This document shows, in pieces, positions 31,261 to 42,096 of a stretch of 42,337 nucleotides of DNA; within the stretch, counting starts at the first letter, position 1; the number at the start of each line of letters is the position of its first letter. This DNA comes from Gnetum montanum (Eukaryota; Streptophyta; Gnetopsida; Gnetales; Gnetaceae): NCBI GenBank assembly GCA_015680685.1, contig MNCI01034697.1:1023487-1065823 (forward strand), read 5' to 3'. Under the pieces are notes generated by a model. The model was given only the letters and a program-made list of their open reading frames with translations, was not told where the DNA came from and ran no database searches. Made by a program: the position numbers and the translations under genes.

Positions 31261-33704
31261 TTATTGTTGCGAGAGTTTTTTTGGGCTCCTAGTTCTGAAG
31301 AAGGGTCTCCTCTTTGTATAGTTGTCAAAACTTGCACCCGGTTGGATATTTACATGCTGAATATTTACAACTCTTGCGGCGTTACGTTGCTGGAGTTGGG
31401 TAGGTAATTCCCCCTGCATTGTTGGAACAGGTTGTATGGGAACTACAAGTGGAAGAGGTGCGGATGGATTAGGAGGATGGTGTGGGTATGGAGTGTCTCC
31501 CAGAGAAGAAGGAGTCCTTATGAAGTACTCCCGAGCTTGGTAGTTACGGTTGGGGGTTGCGTGACCCATAGAGTCACTTGGAGAAATCGGCTGCTGCACA
31601 TAATATCCATAAGGATCAGGCTACTGGTAAGGGTACTGTTGTTTCGGCGATGGCATCCCCCATGACTATGGGTATTGCCATTGCTGAGTTGTCCGATGGG
31701 CTGAGGGGGTGTTCCACTTCGATAATATGTTAAGGGTTGGTGGAACTGCCTTGGGTTACCTTGTGGATAAGGTAACCTTCGAGGTGTTTGCCATTGATTG
31801 AGTATTGGATTTAGTGCATACACCCCAGACTCCTGCAGATGTGAGATAATTGGGCAACATCCTTTAGGATGGTCATAGTAGTAGACCTCACATCCACCAT
31901 CATCGTCTGTGTCAGAATCTATAGCCACATCAGAGTTAGTGATTTTTCCCTTACCCTTGTTATGTGCAGGACCTAAATCTCTCCTTTTGTTCTTTCCTTT
32001 GTCACTACTTTGCTCTACCTTAGACTCTTCTACAATTTTCAAGACTGTTTCTATTCTTGAATCTAAGGAATCCCACATTTGATCTACTTTAGCTGATACC
32101 TCGGTTGTTAACTTTTGGATCGGCAAGGTTTTTCGATTCACCAACTCTTCGAGTGGTGACTCATCCTCCTCATCATAGAATTTCACTCCCTTCTTGCGAA
32201 GGGAGGGATCATGGTTGTATTCTTCCGCACTTTCCCTCTTATGTAACTCACCCTCTTCTTGCGCTACTTGTTCCAACAAACTTTCAACTTCATGGGCTCT
32301 TAGTTGGGAAAGTCTCCCTTGGGCGTAAGTCCCAAGAGTTCTTCTCGTTTCATTTCTTAGCCCATCCACGATGTGGCGAAGTTGATCCCGCTTAGCGTAC
32401 CCATGGCCCGGGCAACGATGTAGCAGTGTATAGTAACGGGCCATGGCAGCATCCAAGGGTTCATAAGCACCTTGTTTCCAGCCTTGGATCTGCTTACGCA
32501 AATTGGACACTCTGGAGTACGTTTGATATTTGTTGTTGAACAGTTCAAGCATCGTACTCCACCTCCTGATGGTTTCCGGTTCTAAGGACCGGTACCAGCT
32601 CTCTGCTTCTTTGGTGAGTGTCCTTGGGAACAACTTAAGCTTCTGCCACTCATTATCTATATTTTGCAAGGCACAGGCATCGTGGAATGCCTGTAAATGA
32701 TGTTGAGGATCAGCATTGTATCCCCCTTCAAAACGTGAGATATTATTTATGTCCAAATGCTTGATCCTGCTATCTTTTAAGTGCCTTGTGGGGATCCTAA
32801 CTGCCTCTGTGATGTCTAGCATGCTTCGGGTTGCGAGTAGGGGTTCGTCATGATTATCCCTGTCATGACGTCTATGATGTCTGCGTGGTAGTTCCCTACT
32901 CTCCCTACGTCCTTGCCCTTGTCCTAACTCCTCTCGACCTTCCTGTCAAGGTCTTTTATCTCTTTTACTTTTATCCTCACCTTTATGCTCACGATGGCTG
33001 CACCCAGATGTGGAAGGAGAGTGTGAATGTTGAGATGAAGGAGAAGAGGAAGGGGATCCATCACCATGGCGATGTTTCTTACCTTCTCTTCGGCTGCTTC
33101 AGCCCCAATCATTGTAACGATCTAAGTGTCCGTCCTTAGCGTGAGTGGTTGTTCCTACCGTGAACAATTGGTGTTCACAGGGATCAGAGCCCGTAGCATG
33201 TACAGTTGATCGAAGGCTCTGATGCCTAATCTCTTCACCATTATGAGGAGGAGGAACATCATTTTCTAAGAAACCCGCTATGAGGGGTTCTTCATCTCCT
33301 ATTTCACTAAGGACATGGGGGATCTTGCCCTTCAACAATGTGTGTTGGCTCTCCTACCTTAAGTCCCGAATACGTTGGGCATCTATGGTATGATAATCCC
33401 TTATGTCAAAATCATCCACAACGTATTCAGCGAATAGTTCTTGCATGCTAATCTATGCCAAGGCACAGAAGAGGATGTTAGGGACTGATCGATCTGGGGG
33501 TAACACGATGTTACCTTGCAAATCTCTCCACCGCAGTTGTTCATCTTGATGGAGAACAAAAGTAAAATTAGGAATATACTCATCAGGATGAGTATATGTC
33601 ATCTTATATTGTTGAGGACTTGGCTGATCGTGGTTATGTTCCTTATGTTGCTGACTATTTTCCGTGTTATTCCTAAGTGAGTTAACCTTATGAGAAGAAG
33701 CCAT
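31261..33704 (-). pseudogene. gag of family B copy 1
   Basis: One frame runs from the ATG at 33704 (MASSHKVNSLRNNTENSQQH) to 31518, 729 codons with only four internal stops (33453, 33354, 33099, 32946). A basic Ser/Arg-rich stretch lies at about 33000-33100. The Gag core is in 31518-32822: LKLFPRTLTKEAESWYRSLE, WSTMLELFNNKYQTYSRVSN, LHRCPGHGYAKRDQLRHIVD. A Lys-rich region follows. Near 31520-31600 a frameshift moves to a proline-rich continuation (31261-31599) that leads into the protease. Athila/Tat Gag domains have this pattern. All four stops fit C-to-T changes from CAG or CGA. Confidence 0.87.
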
Positions 33705-33825
33705 TTTATTGTGTACTGTTCACCGTTATATATGTTCTTATTTAACTAATTAACCCAAAGGTTCGTTAAGGCTCACAACGATGTGAAAGATTTCCTAATG
33801 TTCTAATTGGCGTACAAACACTTAG
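33705..33825 (-). other. gag leader of family B copy 1
   Basis: About 120 bases between the primer site and the gag start. No open frame or notable structure is seen. Confidence 0.5.
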
Positions 33826-33843
33826 TCCCCGGCAATGGTGCCA
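33826..33843 (-). other. primer binding site (tRNA-Asp-like), family B copy 1
   Basis: The minus strand reads TGGCACCATTGCCGGGGA, one base inside the 5' LTR. The tRNA-Asp primer site used by many plant Athila/Tat elements is TGGCGCCGTTGCCGGGGA. The two differences are G-to-A. Confidence 0.85.
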
Positions 33844-33844
33844 A

Positions 33845-34780
33845 TGATGAGTGGTGAGGTACCCCCTACACTCAACCATACGAAACGAGCGTAGCACGAG
33901 CAATCCGGTCGAACTCCGTAGACTAAATGCCTAAACGCCCCATGGAACACTTGGGGTTAATCATTCATTGTCTTCCCAAACTTACTTGTTTTTGTCACAG
34001 TGTATGGTTAAGTAAGTCCGAGGTATATGATTTTTTTGGTCTTTTTGGGTTTATCTCCTATGCTAGAGGGTGAAGGGTTGAGAGAACTAACTACTCTAAC
34101 TAATGTCCTAAATCTAAATTAACTAGCATCAGCATCCATTCCCACTTACCGTACACACCCTGAACTGTGCAACTGTGGCTACCAAACGCTAATCGTTACT
34201 GGGATTACCACACGTAACGCACGTGCTCGAAGTGGTCGTACTAAGGCACTTAACTAACCTAAGTGTGATAAGCAACCGATTCCTTGACTAGCCGTACACA
34301 CCCGTAGGTGATCGTAGCCAAGTCGTATTTACCCCATGTTCTAGGAGATAAGGGTGAGAGAATCTAATCGCGATGAGTAGCCGATTCCTTGGTTAGCCGT
34401 ACACATTCGTCAATGCTCGTAACCAAATCGTACTCATGCCGCGCTACTAGGAGAGCAATAAATAACATTAAATAAACCTATCCATGTACTGCAAGGTTTA
34501 TCCACAAAGTTCATCTTTATTGTTGTACACAACTTGCGTTCAGGTACAAAGCTGCTCGAATAAAGAGCCGTTCACTTGGGGGACTCCTACTGCGGGCACA
34601 TGGAAAATATTCTATCTCTGGGGTGATCAATCTGCCAGAGCTTCGCTACTTCTAACTCTATATGCAAATGAGGGGAGTGTCACCTCTTATTTATAGATTT
34701 GGTGGCGGACTGCGATATCGCGTACACAATATCGCAGGGAACGACGCGATATCGCGGCTTGTGCATATCGCATCTCATCA
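33845..34780 (-). repeat. 5' LTR of family B copy 1
   Basis: 936 bases, direct-repeat partner of 27642-28573, with the same TATA box (34688-34695), AATAAA signal (34516-34521) and palindrome cluster (34712-34756). This LTR would drive the element's transcript leftward. Confidence 0.92.
34688..34756 (-). promoter_or_regulatory. TATA box with upstream GATATC palindromes, family B copy 1 5' LTR
   Basis: TATAAATA (minus) at 34695-34688, with boxes at 34712-34722, 34727-34735 (mutated arm) and 34745-34756 (CGCGATATCGCG). This is the copy that would act as promoter for the element. Confidence 0.6.
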
Positions 34781-34785
34781 CCCAT

Positions 34786-36059
34786 CAATGTTACTAGATG
34801 ATCTAACACCACTAACTTGCCAACAAATTAAGCATAATAAAAGCACCAAAGAAGCACTACTTTAATATCCTACTTATGTCCACATTATTTCTGCAATGTT
34901 TTATGTGCATATGATACATTTTAACCACATGGATCACATGACCCCAACATGAAACTCTAAGGTACATAACATGGAAGTGATGGCTTCTAACTAAGAACAC
35001 TATGAAACACATACATACTATATAATTTCTAGCATAATGATATGTGTGCTCTTAATAGTATGATAGCAATACAAAATGATAAATTGGTATTAGTAAGTAT
35101 AGTGATTGTGTATAATTACAAGTACTTTTAAAAACCTAACACCTTCTTCAACAACAACACCAATGAGGTATGTCAAGTATGCCCAATTCTTAACCATATA
35201 ATTTACAAGCATTATGGTAGACCATGTCATAATTTTTGAAAGTAATATTATAGATGTAGGAGTAGTGTGGGTTAATCATATGTCATTATCTTCTTAACTA
35301 GGGTTGTAGTGGTTCTTTTATCCCATGAGGTTCAATCTAGTCAAGGCATATGATTGTTAATGTTATATTGACCATGATCTAATTCTAAGAAAAATAAGAA
35401 ATTAATATTTAACTATTTAATTAACTAATAATAAGAAAATAAATCCTATGTTAGCCATGGATGATGAGCATTGTAGTGCATTGCTAAACATACCTAGTAT
35501 CTAGTCACTAGCATTACTAAGCTAGCATGAGTCTAATGCTTAAGATCAGGTTAGACTCATTCCACTGATTTAACATGTAGGGAAATGTAAATGTCTACAT
35601 TAAAAAATAATAAATAAATATTAAAAATAAATTCAAAAAAACCTAATCCAAGCTAAACTACTACAACTACACGCAAGCTTAACGACTCAACTAAAGAGTA
35701 CAAACAACTAACTCAGACATATGTTATAGGTACTTGCTAACTAACTATAATTACAAAAAAAAAATTGTAAGAGTTCAACTACTATTAAATCAATGATGAT
35801 ATTTTCACCATGCCAACATGCACATTTATAGGTGAGGACTAAGTAGGAGACATTGCATCACAGAATGCAACATTGCAACCAATGGACTACCATTTTCATT
35901 ATTCACAAATTTCAAGACAAGGGCTATGTTGACATTTCTGAGTGAAATTTTGCTTTACTCTTAAGCTTCCTAACATAAGATATATGACATTTCATTAGAC
36001 CACATTATGAAAAAAAACATTAAAATATTTATTCTTAATAGACTCTATTACAAGTAAAT
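34786..36059. other. unassigned AT-rich spacer
   Basis: No gene or repeat family recognised. Homopolymers are common (35580-35640, 35750-35765). It is target DNA for family B copy 1. Confidence 0.45.
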
Positions 36060-37260
36060 TTATTTACTATACTTATCAATGAAAACATCAAAGAATGTGG
36101 GAGAAAGTAAGCATCATTGTTTTATTCTAATAGAGTTAAAGGATTATTACCTAGAAGCACAATGTTCATCTTGCCAAGGCAAAGTCTTGGGTGGGTCAAT
36201 AAAGGAACAAAAGCCTAATCTCTTTTGAGTGGTTGCACATAGGCTTGATTCTATATCTTATGCCTTAAGAAACAAGCACTTTACTATTATTCCAAGTGAT
36301 GGTCCCTTTTATTTTAATAGACTTGTTTAAGAAAAATATTTAATTAAGTAATATTATTCAAGAACATAATTAGTAGAGTAATAATGAGACCTTATCATCT
36401 AGGAGTTGAAATAGATACATGGCTTAAAATTCAAAATTAAAAATGAATATGTTGATTGTGCAACCAAAATAGTAGTGAAGATGAACAACATATCTTTTTA
36501 GAATATCCTGCATTTGAGAAAATTGAATATAGGCAAGATATTATAGTTATCAATTTAGTTGATTTGTTTAAAATCTTATTAATAATACATGGTAATAATT
36601 CTTGTTAATGAAAATGTCAAATAATATGGGAGAAAATGAGCATAATTTGTTTTATCCTAATAGAATTATGCAAGAAAAATATTTTATGGATTATTGTTAT
36701 TTTACACATAAAGTATGAAGAGGATCTCATCATTGAAGATTTGAAAAATGTAGATGGATTAAAATTCCTTATAGAAAATGAATATGTTAATTATGGAATC
36801 AAAATATTATTGAAGATTAACAACACATATTGTTATAAATGTTATATTTAGGACAATTATATATAAGTGGTAAATTATAGTTACCAAATTGATTGATTTA
36901 TTGAAAATCTTACAAATAATACTTGATAATTTTCTTAATAATATTTTCAAAACTCATAGCATGTACATTTCCACTATTTAATTTACTTAAGTAGGAATAG
37001 GATCTTTGAGTGTTGAAATAGGTAGATGGCTTAAAATTTCTTATGAAAAAAATATGTTGATTATGAAATCAAAATAGTAATGAAAATGAATAACACATAT
37101 TTTTACAATGTCCTACATTTGAGAAAGCTATATATAAGTGGGACATTATATGTACCAATTTTGTTGATTTGTTCAAAATCTTATGAATAACACTTGGAAA
37201 CTTTATTAATAATATGTTTAAAACTTATATTACATGCATTTATACTTTATGATTGATTCA
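36060..37260 (+). pseudogene. three degenerate copies of a LINE C-terminal zinc-knuckle segment
   Basis: Three units, anchored at 36420, 36755 and 37027, decode to variants of one text: (G)RWLKIP, ICxLCNQN, EDEQHIF, CPxFEK, then NLVDLFKIL. Unit 1 reads SSEDEQHIFLEYPAFEKI, unit 2 WIKIPYRK and IIED*QHI, unit 3 HIFLQCPTFEK and NFVDLFKIL. The reconstructed knuckle spacing is C-x2-C-x9-H-x4-C, as at the C-terminus of many non-LTR retrotransposon polymerases. A block upstream of the units (GGGAGAAAATGAGCAT) occurs at 36087 and 36627. All units carry stops. No RT core is seen, so these are 5'-truncated or locally duplicated tails. Confidence 0.6.
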
Positions 37261-37928
37261 AATAGTCTATGAGTGTAATAAAACTTTTATTTTTATGAGA
37301 AGTTAAAAAAATACATGATATGTTAATAGAATTATAGAGGAATATAATGATGTCTTAAAGTATGAATTATGGTCATATAATGATGCCTCAAAGTGTGACT
37401 CAAACTAGCAACCTTTTGTTTATAAATCCTTGTCAAACAATGAGTTAGTTTGCTAACCACAAAACAGACAAGTATTTTTTATGTTAAATAGCTATTTAAA
37501 GAAGTCTAATTAATAGCCTTATAGTATTAGGGTTTTATTAGTACTTTTATCATAACTTTATAATTTTTGATCATATGAATCTCTTATTAATCATTTAATA
37601 ATTATTATTAATACAAACCAAAAACTAATGGGAAAAGAAGGAAACTAGTAAGTTTATTACAAACTAATAAGTTGAAATTGCTTCTTAGTATGTATTTTAT
37701 AAAAGGTTAATATAGAAACCTTAATAGCTATGAAGAATTTAATGATGATTAGAAAATTTGTGTGAAAGAAAAGAAATGGATAAGCTTATTAATAAATAAT
37801 AAGAGCTTAGCTCAACTCATAAAAAACATTTCCATGTATATAACAAATTGCAAATCAAAATTATGCTTACAACATCTTTATTATGTACTTAAATTCCATC
37901 AAAATTGTTGGGCTTTTTTCTTAGAATT
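37261..37928. other. unassigned AT-rich spacer left of family B copy 2
   Basis: No recognisable gene. It ends at the 3' LTR of family B copy 2; the five bases before that LTR are GAATT (37924-37928), and the matching duplication would lie beyond the window. Confidence 0.4.
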
Positions 37929-38729
37929 TGATGAGTGGCGAGATACCCCTACACTCAACCATACGAATGAGCATCTCACGCGCGATATGGTCAAACTCCA
38001 AGGACTAAGTGCTTACGCGCCTTATGGAACACTTAAGGTTAATCAATCGTTGTCTTCCCAAACTTACTTGTATTGTCATGGTTGTATAGTTAAGTAAGTC
38101 TAAGGTATATGATTTTTATGTCTTTTATCTTTTTATCGCCTATGCTAAGAGAGGAAAGGGTGAAGAGACTAAGTAACTAACTTTCACTAACTAAGCTTTA
38201 ATCGTCCTAGCATCAGTATCTATTCTCACTTGTCGTACACACCCTGAACCAATGCAACGCTACTGGGATTACCAAACGCTATTCGTTACTGGGTTACCAA
38301 GCGTAGAACACGTGCTCGAAGCGATCGTACTGAATGCACTTAACTAAGAGAGTTGAGGATTGATAGAGATTAATTATCTAAGAAAGCAATTAAGCATTTA
38401 ACATTAATTAATTTCTATTTAGCTTAGTCCACATGCTACAAGGTTTATCAGAAAGTTCATCTTTATTTTCGTACACAAATGTGTGCTTAGGTACAATTTT
38501 CTCGAATAAAGATCCATTCACTTTAAGACTCCTACTGTGGGCACATGGAAATTATTCTATCTCTGGAATGGTAAAACTACCAGAGTTGAGCTAAGGGTCT
38601 AGATCTAGATGAGGAAATAAGGGAAAGCCACCTTTTATTTATAAACAAGGCAACGGGCTGCAATATCATGTACGCGATATCGTAGGGGCGTACGCAATAT
38701 CACAGCCCATGCGATATCACTTCCCATCA
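37929..38729 (-). repeat. 3' LTR of family B copy 2
   Basis: 801 bases, TGATGAGTGG...CCCATCA. It aligns with the copy 1 LTRs but lacks about 130 bases around 38345, where copy 1 has the ~105-base tandem repeat. TATA box 38636-38643, AATAAA signal 38462-38467. GATATC-type boxes at 38661-38668, 38673-38682, 38694-38702 and 38711-38719, several altered by C-to-T or G-to-A. It is more diverged from the copy 1 LTRs than they are from each other. Confidence 0.88.
38636..38719 (-). promoter_or_regulatory. TATA box with upstream GATATC boxes, family B copy 2
   Basis: TATAAATA on the minus strand at 38643-38636 with four ATATC-centred boxes in the ~75 bases upstream. The layout matches copy 1 in spite of base changes; the distance from LTR start to TATA is about 85 bases in all three LTRs. 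Confidence 0.55.
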
Positions 38730-40576
38730 TACCCCCATGACTAAATGAAAACTCATCCTCGAGTTCCTTACAAAATATTGGGAAGGTATGGGATTATTAA
38801 CTTGAATGATACTAATGGTGAATGGGGTGACATGTGAATGGATCATCATTACAAAACATGACAAAATTTAGTGTTCACGACAACAAGTGTGAATACTATA
38901 CATATTTGACATCCAGCCTTATTTGGCAACTGGGATAGAAGAGAGAAGAGAGAGAGAAAAGAAGAAGTCTGTTGCTACCGACACCAAGATTATGCTTTTT
39001 GTTGTTCATCCATAAGCGTGCCATCAATCTCGTTCCTTGAGTAACTACTTCAACACCAGTCCATTCTAAGTGTTTCCTCCAGATCCCATTCGTTGGTGTA
39101 TGATTGCCATCTGCACACACAACACAGTCTTATATTAGCAAGGGTAAATGAATCATAATGCAATTGATACCTTACTTTGGTGTAAGGTCCATTGGCTGAG
39201 TTGTGATATGGCTTATACGGATCTAGAGATATAATACTGGTGACTACCCGAGGTGTAGGGGTTAAGAGAAAAATCGAAAAAATTAGACCAGGACCCCCAT
39301 GACTGAGAGTGAACCTTCGATAGCGATAGAATGGAAAAAGATAAGGAATTAGAAAGATGGAGAAAAAGAAACAATGACCATGCCAATAAAATGGATGTCA
39401 AAGATGGAGATGAACAAAATAAATGGTGATTGCATAAATGTTTAAGGGAAAGAAATTAACGGGTGCACCAAATAGGAATGCTAGTGGGTCCTCCCCAAAG
39501 CAGGCTCATGCCCTTAATGCCCTGACAATCCCACATTTAAAGAATCCGTAGGCTCTAGGAATGTCATTTGGAAACAAGAGTTAAAGTCTTAACCACAAGA
39601 TTTGACCAACAAGAAAACAATGCATCAACCAAAATATGGACTATTGATACAACCGAAAATGAGGTGAACAATGGAGAAAGAATGATGGAAAGAAGAGAAT
39701 GGAATGGAGTCTCAAGAACAAGGTGATGTACAGCCCCTTTTGTATTAATGGTTAATGTGACTTAGTAGATCTCATTCCAAATCTAGCCTCAAACAAACCA
39801 CATTTAGTGACTTCACATTATTACATTCGGCCCATCCATCCACTTGAAGTAACAAGAATGCCTTCACCAAAGAGCCACCACCATTCCGATGAAACGAAAG
39901 AGGAGAAAGTAGGAAGCGAGAAGGCCCTTAGTTAGAGGGAACATGTTTATTTTAGTTCCATAACCAGTTCTTGTAGCCCAAATGATTATTTTGTCTAAGG
40001 GATGTGCTTTGAATTCTGACTTTTTTTTTGTGTTTTGCGTGAGAACCACACCATGCAAAGACTTATTATTTTTATTAACTCAGCTTCCCGATAATAGTGC
40101 AGTGTCAGAATGGTATGGGAGACTCAAGAAGAAAACATCCTAGCACCCAAGAGAATGGCCAGCACAAATGCATCAAGCTCCCTTGAAGTCACACCCTTTT
40201 CAATCCTTGAGTCCTTCCTTGGTTTGAGAAATACCCAGTCACTAATTCATTGATAGTTCTTATTATTGAGAAAGGGACTGTACAGTTCCAAGCCAAGAGA
40301 GACCATAGAAATTTATGGATGCGTGGATGATGTGGACTCATTGCCTGTTATATCAAAAGAACCATACCTTCGTATCAACATCATAACTTAAAGGTAAAAA
40401 TCAAACATTAGCAATCAATGGAATACAGTTCATACCACCATTGGGAGCACTTATTAGGTGACAGATCAAACAAAATAATCAAACACACAAAGAAATGAAA
40501 AAGTATAAATGATGTTGTAAAACAAAAAATAAGAAAATTTAAATAAATTTGTAAAACAAAAATGTGAAATAAAAAC
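38730..40576 (-). other. 3' internal non-coding region of family B copy 2
   Basis: This runs between the LTR and the pol end. The polypurine tract at 38732-38742 is followed by an internal copy of its 11-mer at 39294-39304. A GA-rich tract lies at 38938-38965. The part 39595-40337 fills the interval that is N in copy 1. Open frames here (38896-39120, 39864-40058) are not conserved as proteins in copy 1 where comparable. An A-rich repetitive stretch lies at 40495-40575. Confidence 0.6.
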
Positions 40577-41575
40577 TTAAAAAGAAACTGAGGGTCTCGA
40601 TTGATCAACATAGGTGGCCATCTTCCCCATGACTGAGTTGAAAGGGAGAGATTCGAAATAGTGAGCGAGGTCGTCCTCTCTTAGAGGTATTATGTGCACT
40701 AGTTGTTCTAAGTTCATGGAAGGGTTTGGTTTGTTGCACATTAACCAATAATCTTTTATCAGGGCTTTCAATTTTGTATATGGTCATGGCTCTTGAGGGA
40801 AAGGTTGTGTGAATAATGTAAGGCCCTTCCCATAGTTTTTAAATTTTGTGTGTTGGGGCACATGTGTGGGGTTCCATTAAAAGACCTTATCTCTTGGTTG
40901 GTACTTAAACTTTCAAATTTTTAAGTTATGACGTTGTTTGTTATGTGCCTTGTGCAACTCATTTGATGATAGGGCAACCAATCAGTTTTCGTCTAGCACG
41001 TTTAGAGTTGCTAATCTTTGTTTTTGTGCTAGATCAAGGTCAAGATGGAGGTCACATGCCATGGATAATGTACAGAGCTCAGTTTGAATTGGAAGCTTTG
41101 GAAGTTTTTTGTATACTAACTCATAGGGAGAGCAACTTGTAGGGAGTTTCCAAGTGGAGCGATATGCCCAAAGAGCATCGTTCAGTTTAGTGCTCCAATC
41201 TAGCCTATATTTGCTAATTGTCCTTGTTAATATTTTAGTAATCTCCTGATTAGTGACCTCAGCTTGGCCATTAGCTTGGGGGTGATAACGTGTAGTTAAT
41301 TTATGTTCAACCCCTAACTGTTGCATCAACTTCCGAAAGGTTGTGCCTGTGAAGTGTGTTCCATTATCCAAGATAAGTGCACACGGCATACCAAACCTAT
41401 TTACTACTTGTTGTTGTACAAATCGTGCAGTTGTAGATGATGTGCAGTCTGTTACAGTAGTTACTTTAGCCCATTTTGTTAGATAGTCAACAGCAACAAT
41501 GATATAAGCTTTTCCATTGGACATTGGTGTAATGGGCCCTATAAAGTCTATTCCCCAAATGTCAAAGGGTTCCAA
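40577..41575 (-). pseudogene. integrase core and C-terminus, family B copy 2
   Basis: The open part 40982-41575 holds the whole catalytic core: Asp in [11 protein letters not shown] (residue 10), Asp in [10 protein letters not shown] (70) and Glu in [15 protein letters not shown] (106), spacing D-x59-D-x35-E, as expected for a gypsy integrase. After a stop at 40982 the text continues (HNKQRHN, YQPRDKVF) into 40577-40771, which ends HYFESLPFNSVMGKMATYVD. The C-terminal part has stops and a frame change. The core would look active, but the protein as a whole is broken. Confidence 0.88.
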
Positions 41576-41878
41576 AGCTTGAATCCATTATTGCAAACCC
41601 TCCATTCTAGCAGTCATTCCTCCATCACGTTGACAGTGCTAATAGGATTGGACAAAATGATGGATGTCCTGAAATAGTGTTGGCCAGTAATAACCTGCAA
41701 GTAGGATCTTAATAACCGTTTGTCTCCCTGCATAGTGACCCCCACAAGGGCCCTCATGAGCGTCCTGGAGAACTCTTAGTTGGTCCACATCAGGCATGCA
41801 CCATCAAACTAAGCCATCAGGACAGACTTTGTAAAGTTGTCCATTGATCTCCATTAAGTACTTGGCTCTATGGAGAAA
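41576..41878 (-). pseudogene. integrase HHCC zinc finger, family B copy 2
   Basis: The minus strand reads LQDAHEGPCGGHYAGR, GYYWPTLFQDIHHFVQS, then Tyr-stop-HCQRDGG. The H-x3-4-H pair is present. Of the C-x2-C pair, the first Cys is replaced by Tyr and a stop follows. Another stop lies just before the core ([11 protein letters not shown]). It joins RNase H to the integrase core. Confidence 0.7.
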
Positions 41879-42096
41879 CTATTGTTTCTTCCTAAAGTTC
41901 AACTCCTGTGGTGTTTGTTGGAAAAGGAGATAGATAAGAATGCTACTATACCAATTTGTTCCCATAGGTTGGTTATTCACTACACCGGCAAAGAGGGCTT
42001 CATCTGGAAAATGATTGGATATGGCGTATTCATCCTCTTTACTATCCCAGTGCAACTGAGATAAGTGATCTACAACTATGTTCTCAGTGCCCTTTC
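41879..42096 (-). pseudogene. end of RNase H and linker, family B copy 2
   Basis: The minus strand encodes RKGTENIVVDHLSQLHWDS then SNHFPDEALFAGV, matching the end of RNase H in Athila/Tat elements (KKGxENVVADHLSRL, FPDExLFAV). Upstream of RKGTEN the reading changes to unrelated text encoded by the family C LTR, giving the insertion point within a few bases. Confidence 0.8.

Larger units (their letters stand above)
27642..34780 (-). mobile_element. family B LTR retrotransposon, copy 1 (Athila/Tat type, pol-deleted)
   Basis: LTRs 27642-28573 and 33845-34780 are flanked by identical CCCAT at 27637-27641 and 34781-34785. A tRNA-Asp-like primer site abuts the right LTR and a GGGGG polypurine tract abuts the left one, fixing minus orientation. 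The body has a long gag, a protease and the extreme C-terminus of pol. RT, RNase H and the integrase core are gone, with a junction near 30427 by comparison with copy 2. By eye I counted about 45 substitutions between the ~930-bp LTRs (about 5%), mostly transitions. A run of N covers 29457-30040. Confidence 0.93.
37929..42096 (-). mobile_element. family B LTR retrotransposon, copy 2 (partial; interrupted)
   Basis: The 3' LTR is 37929-38729, then polypurine tract, ~1.8 kb of 3' internal region, the pol C-terminus, integrase, zinc finger and the last part of RNase H. At 42097 the RNase H reading breaks and a family C LTR begins, so the remainder lies to the right of the window. Same orientation and family as copy 1, but it keeps the integrase that copy 1 lost. 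Confidence 0.88.

Noticed and set aside
31432-31665. Plus-strand frames within 31400-32400
   Set aside because: They are shadows of the minus-strand gag, which has clear domain motifs.
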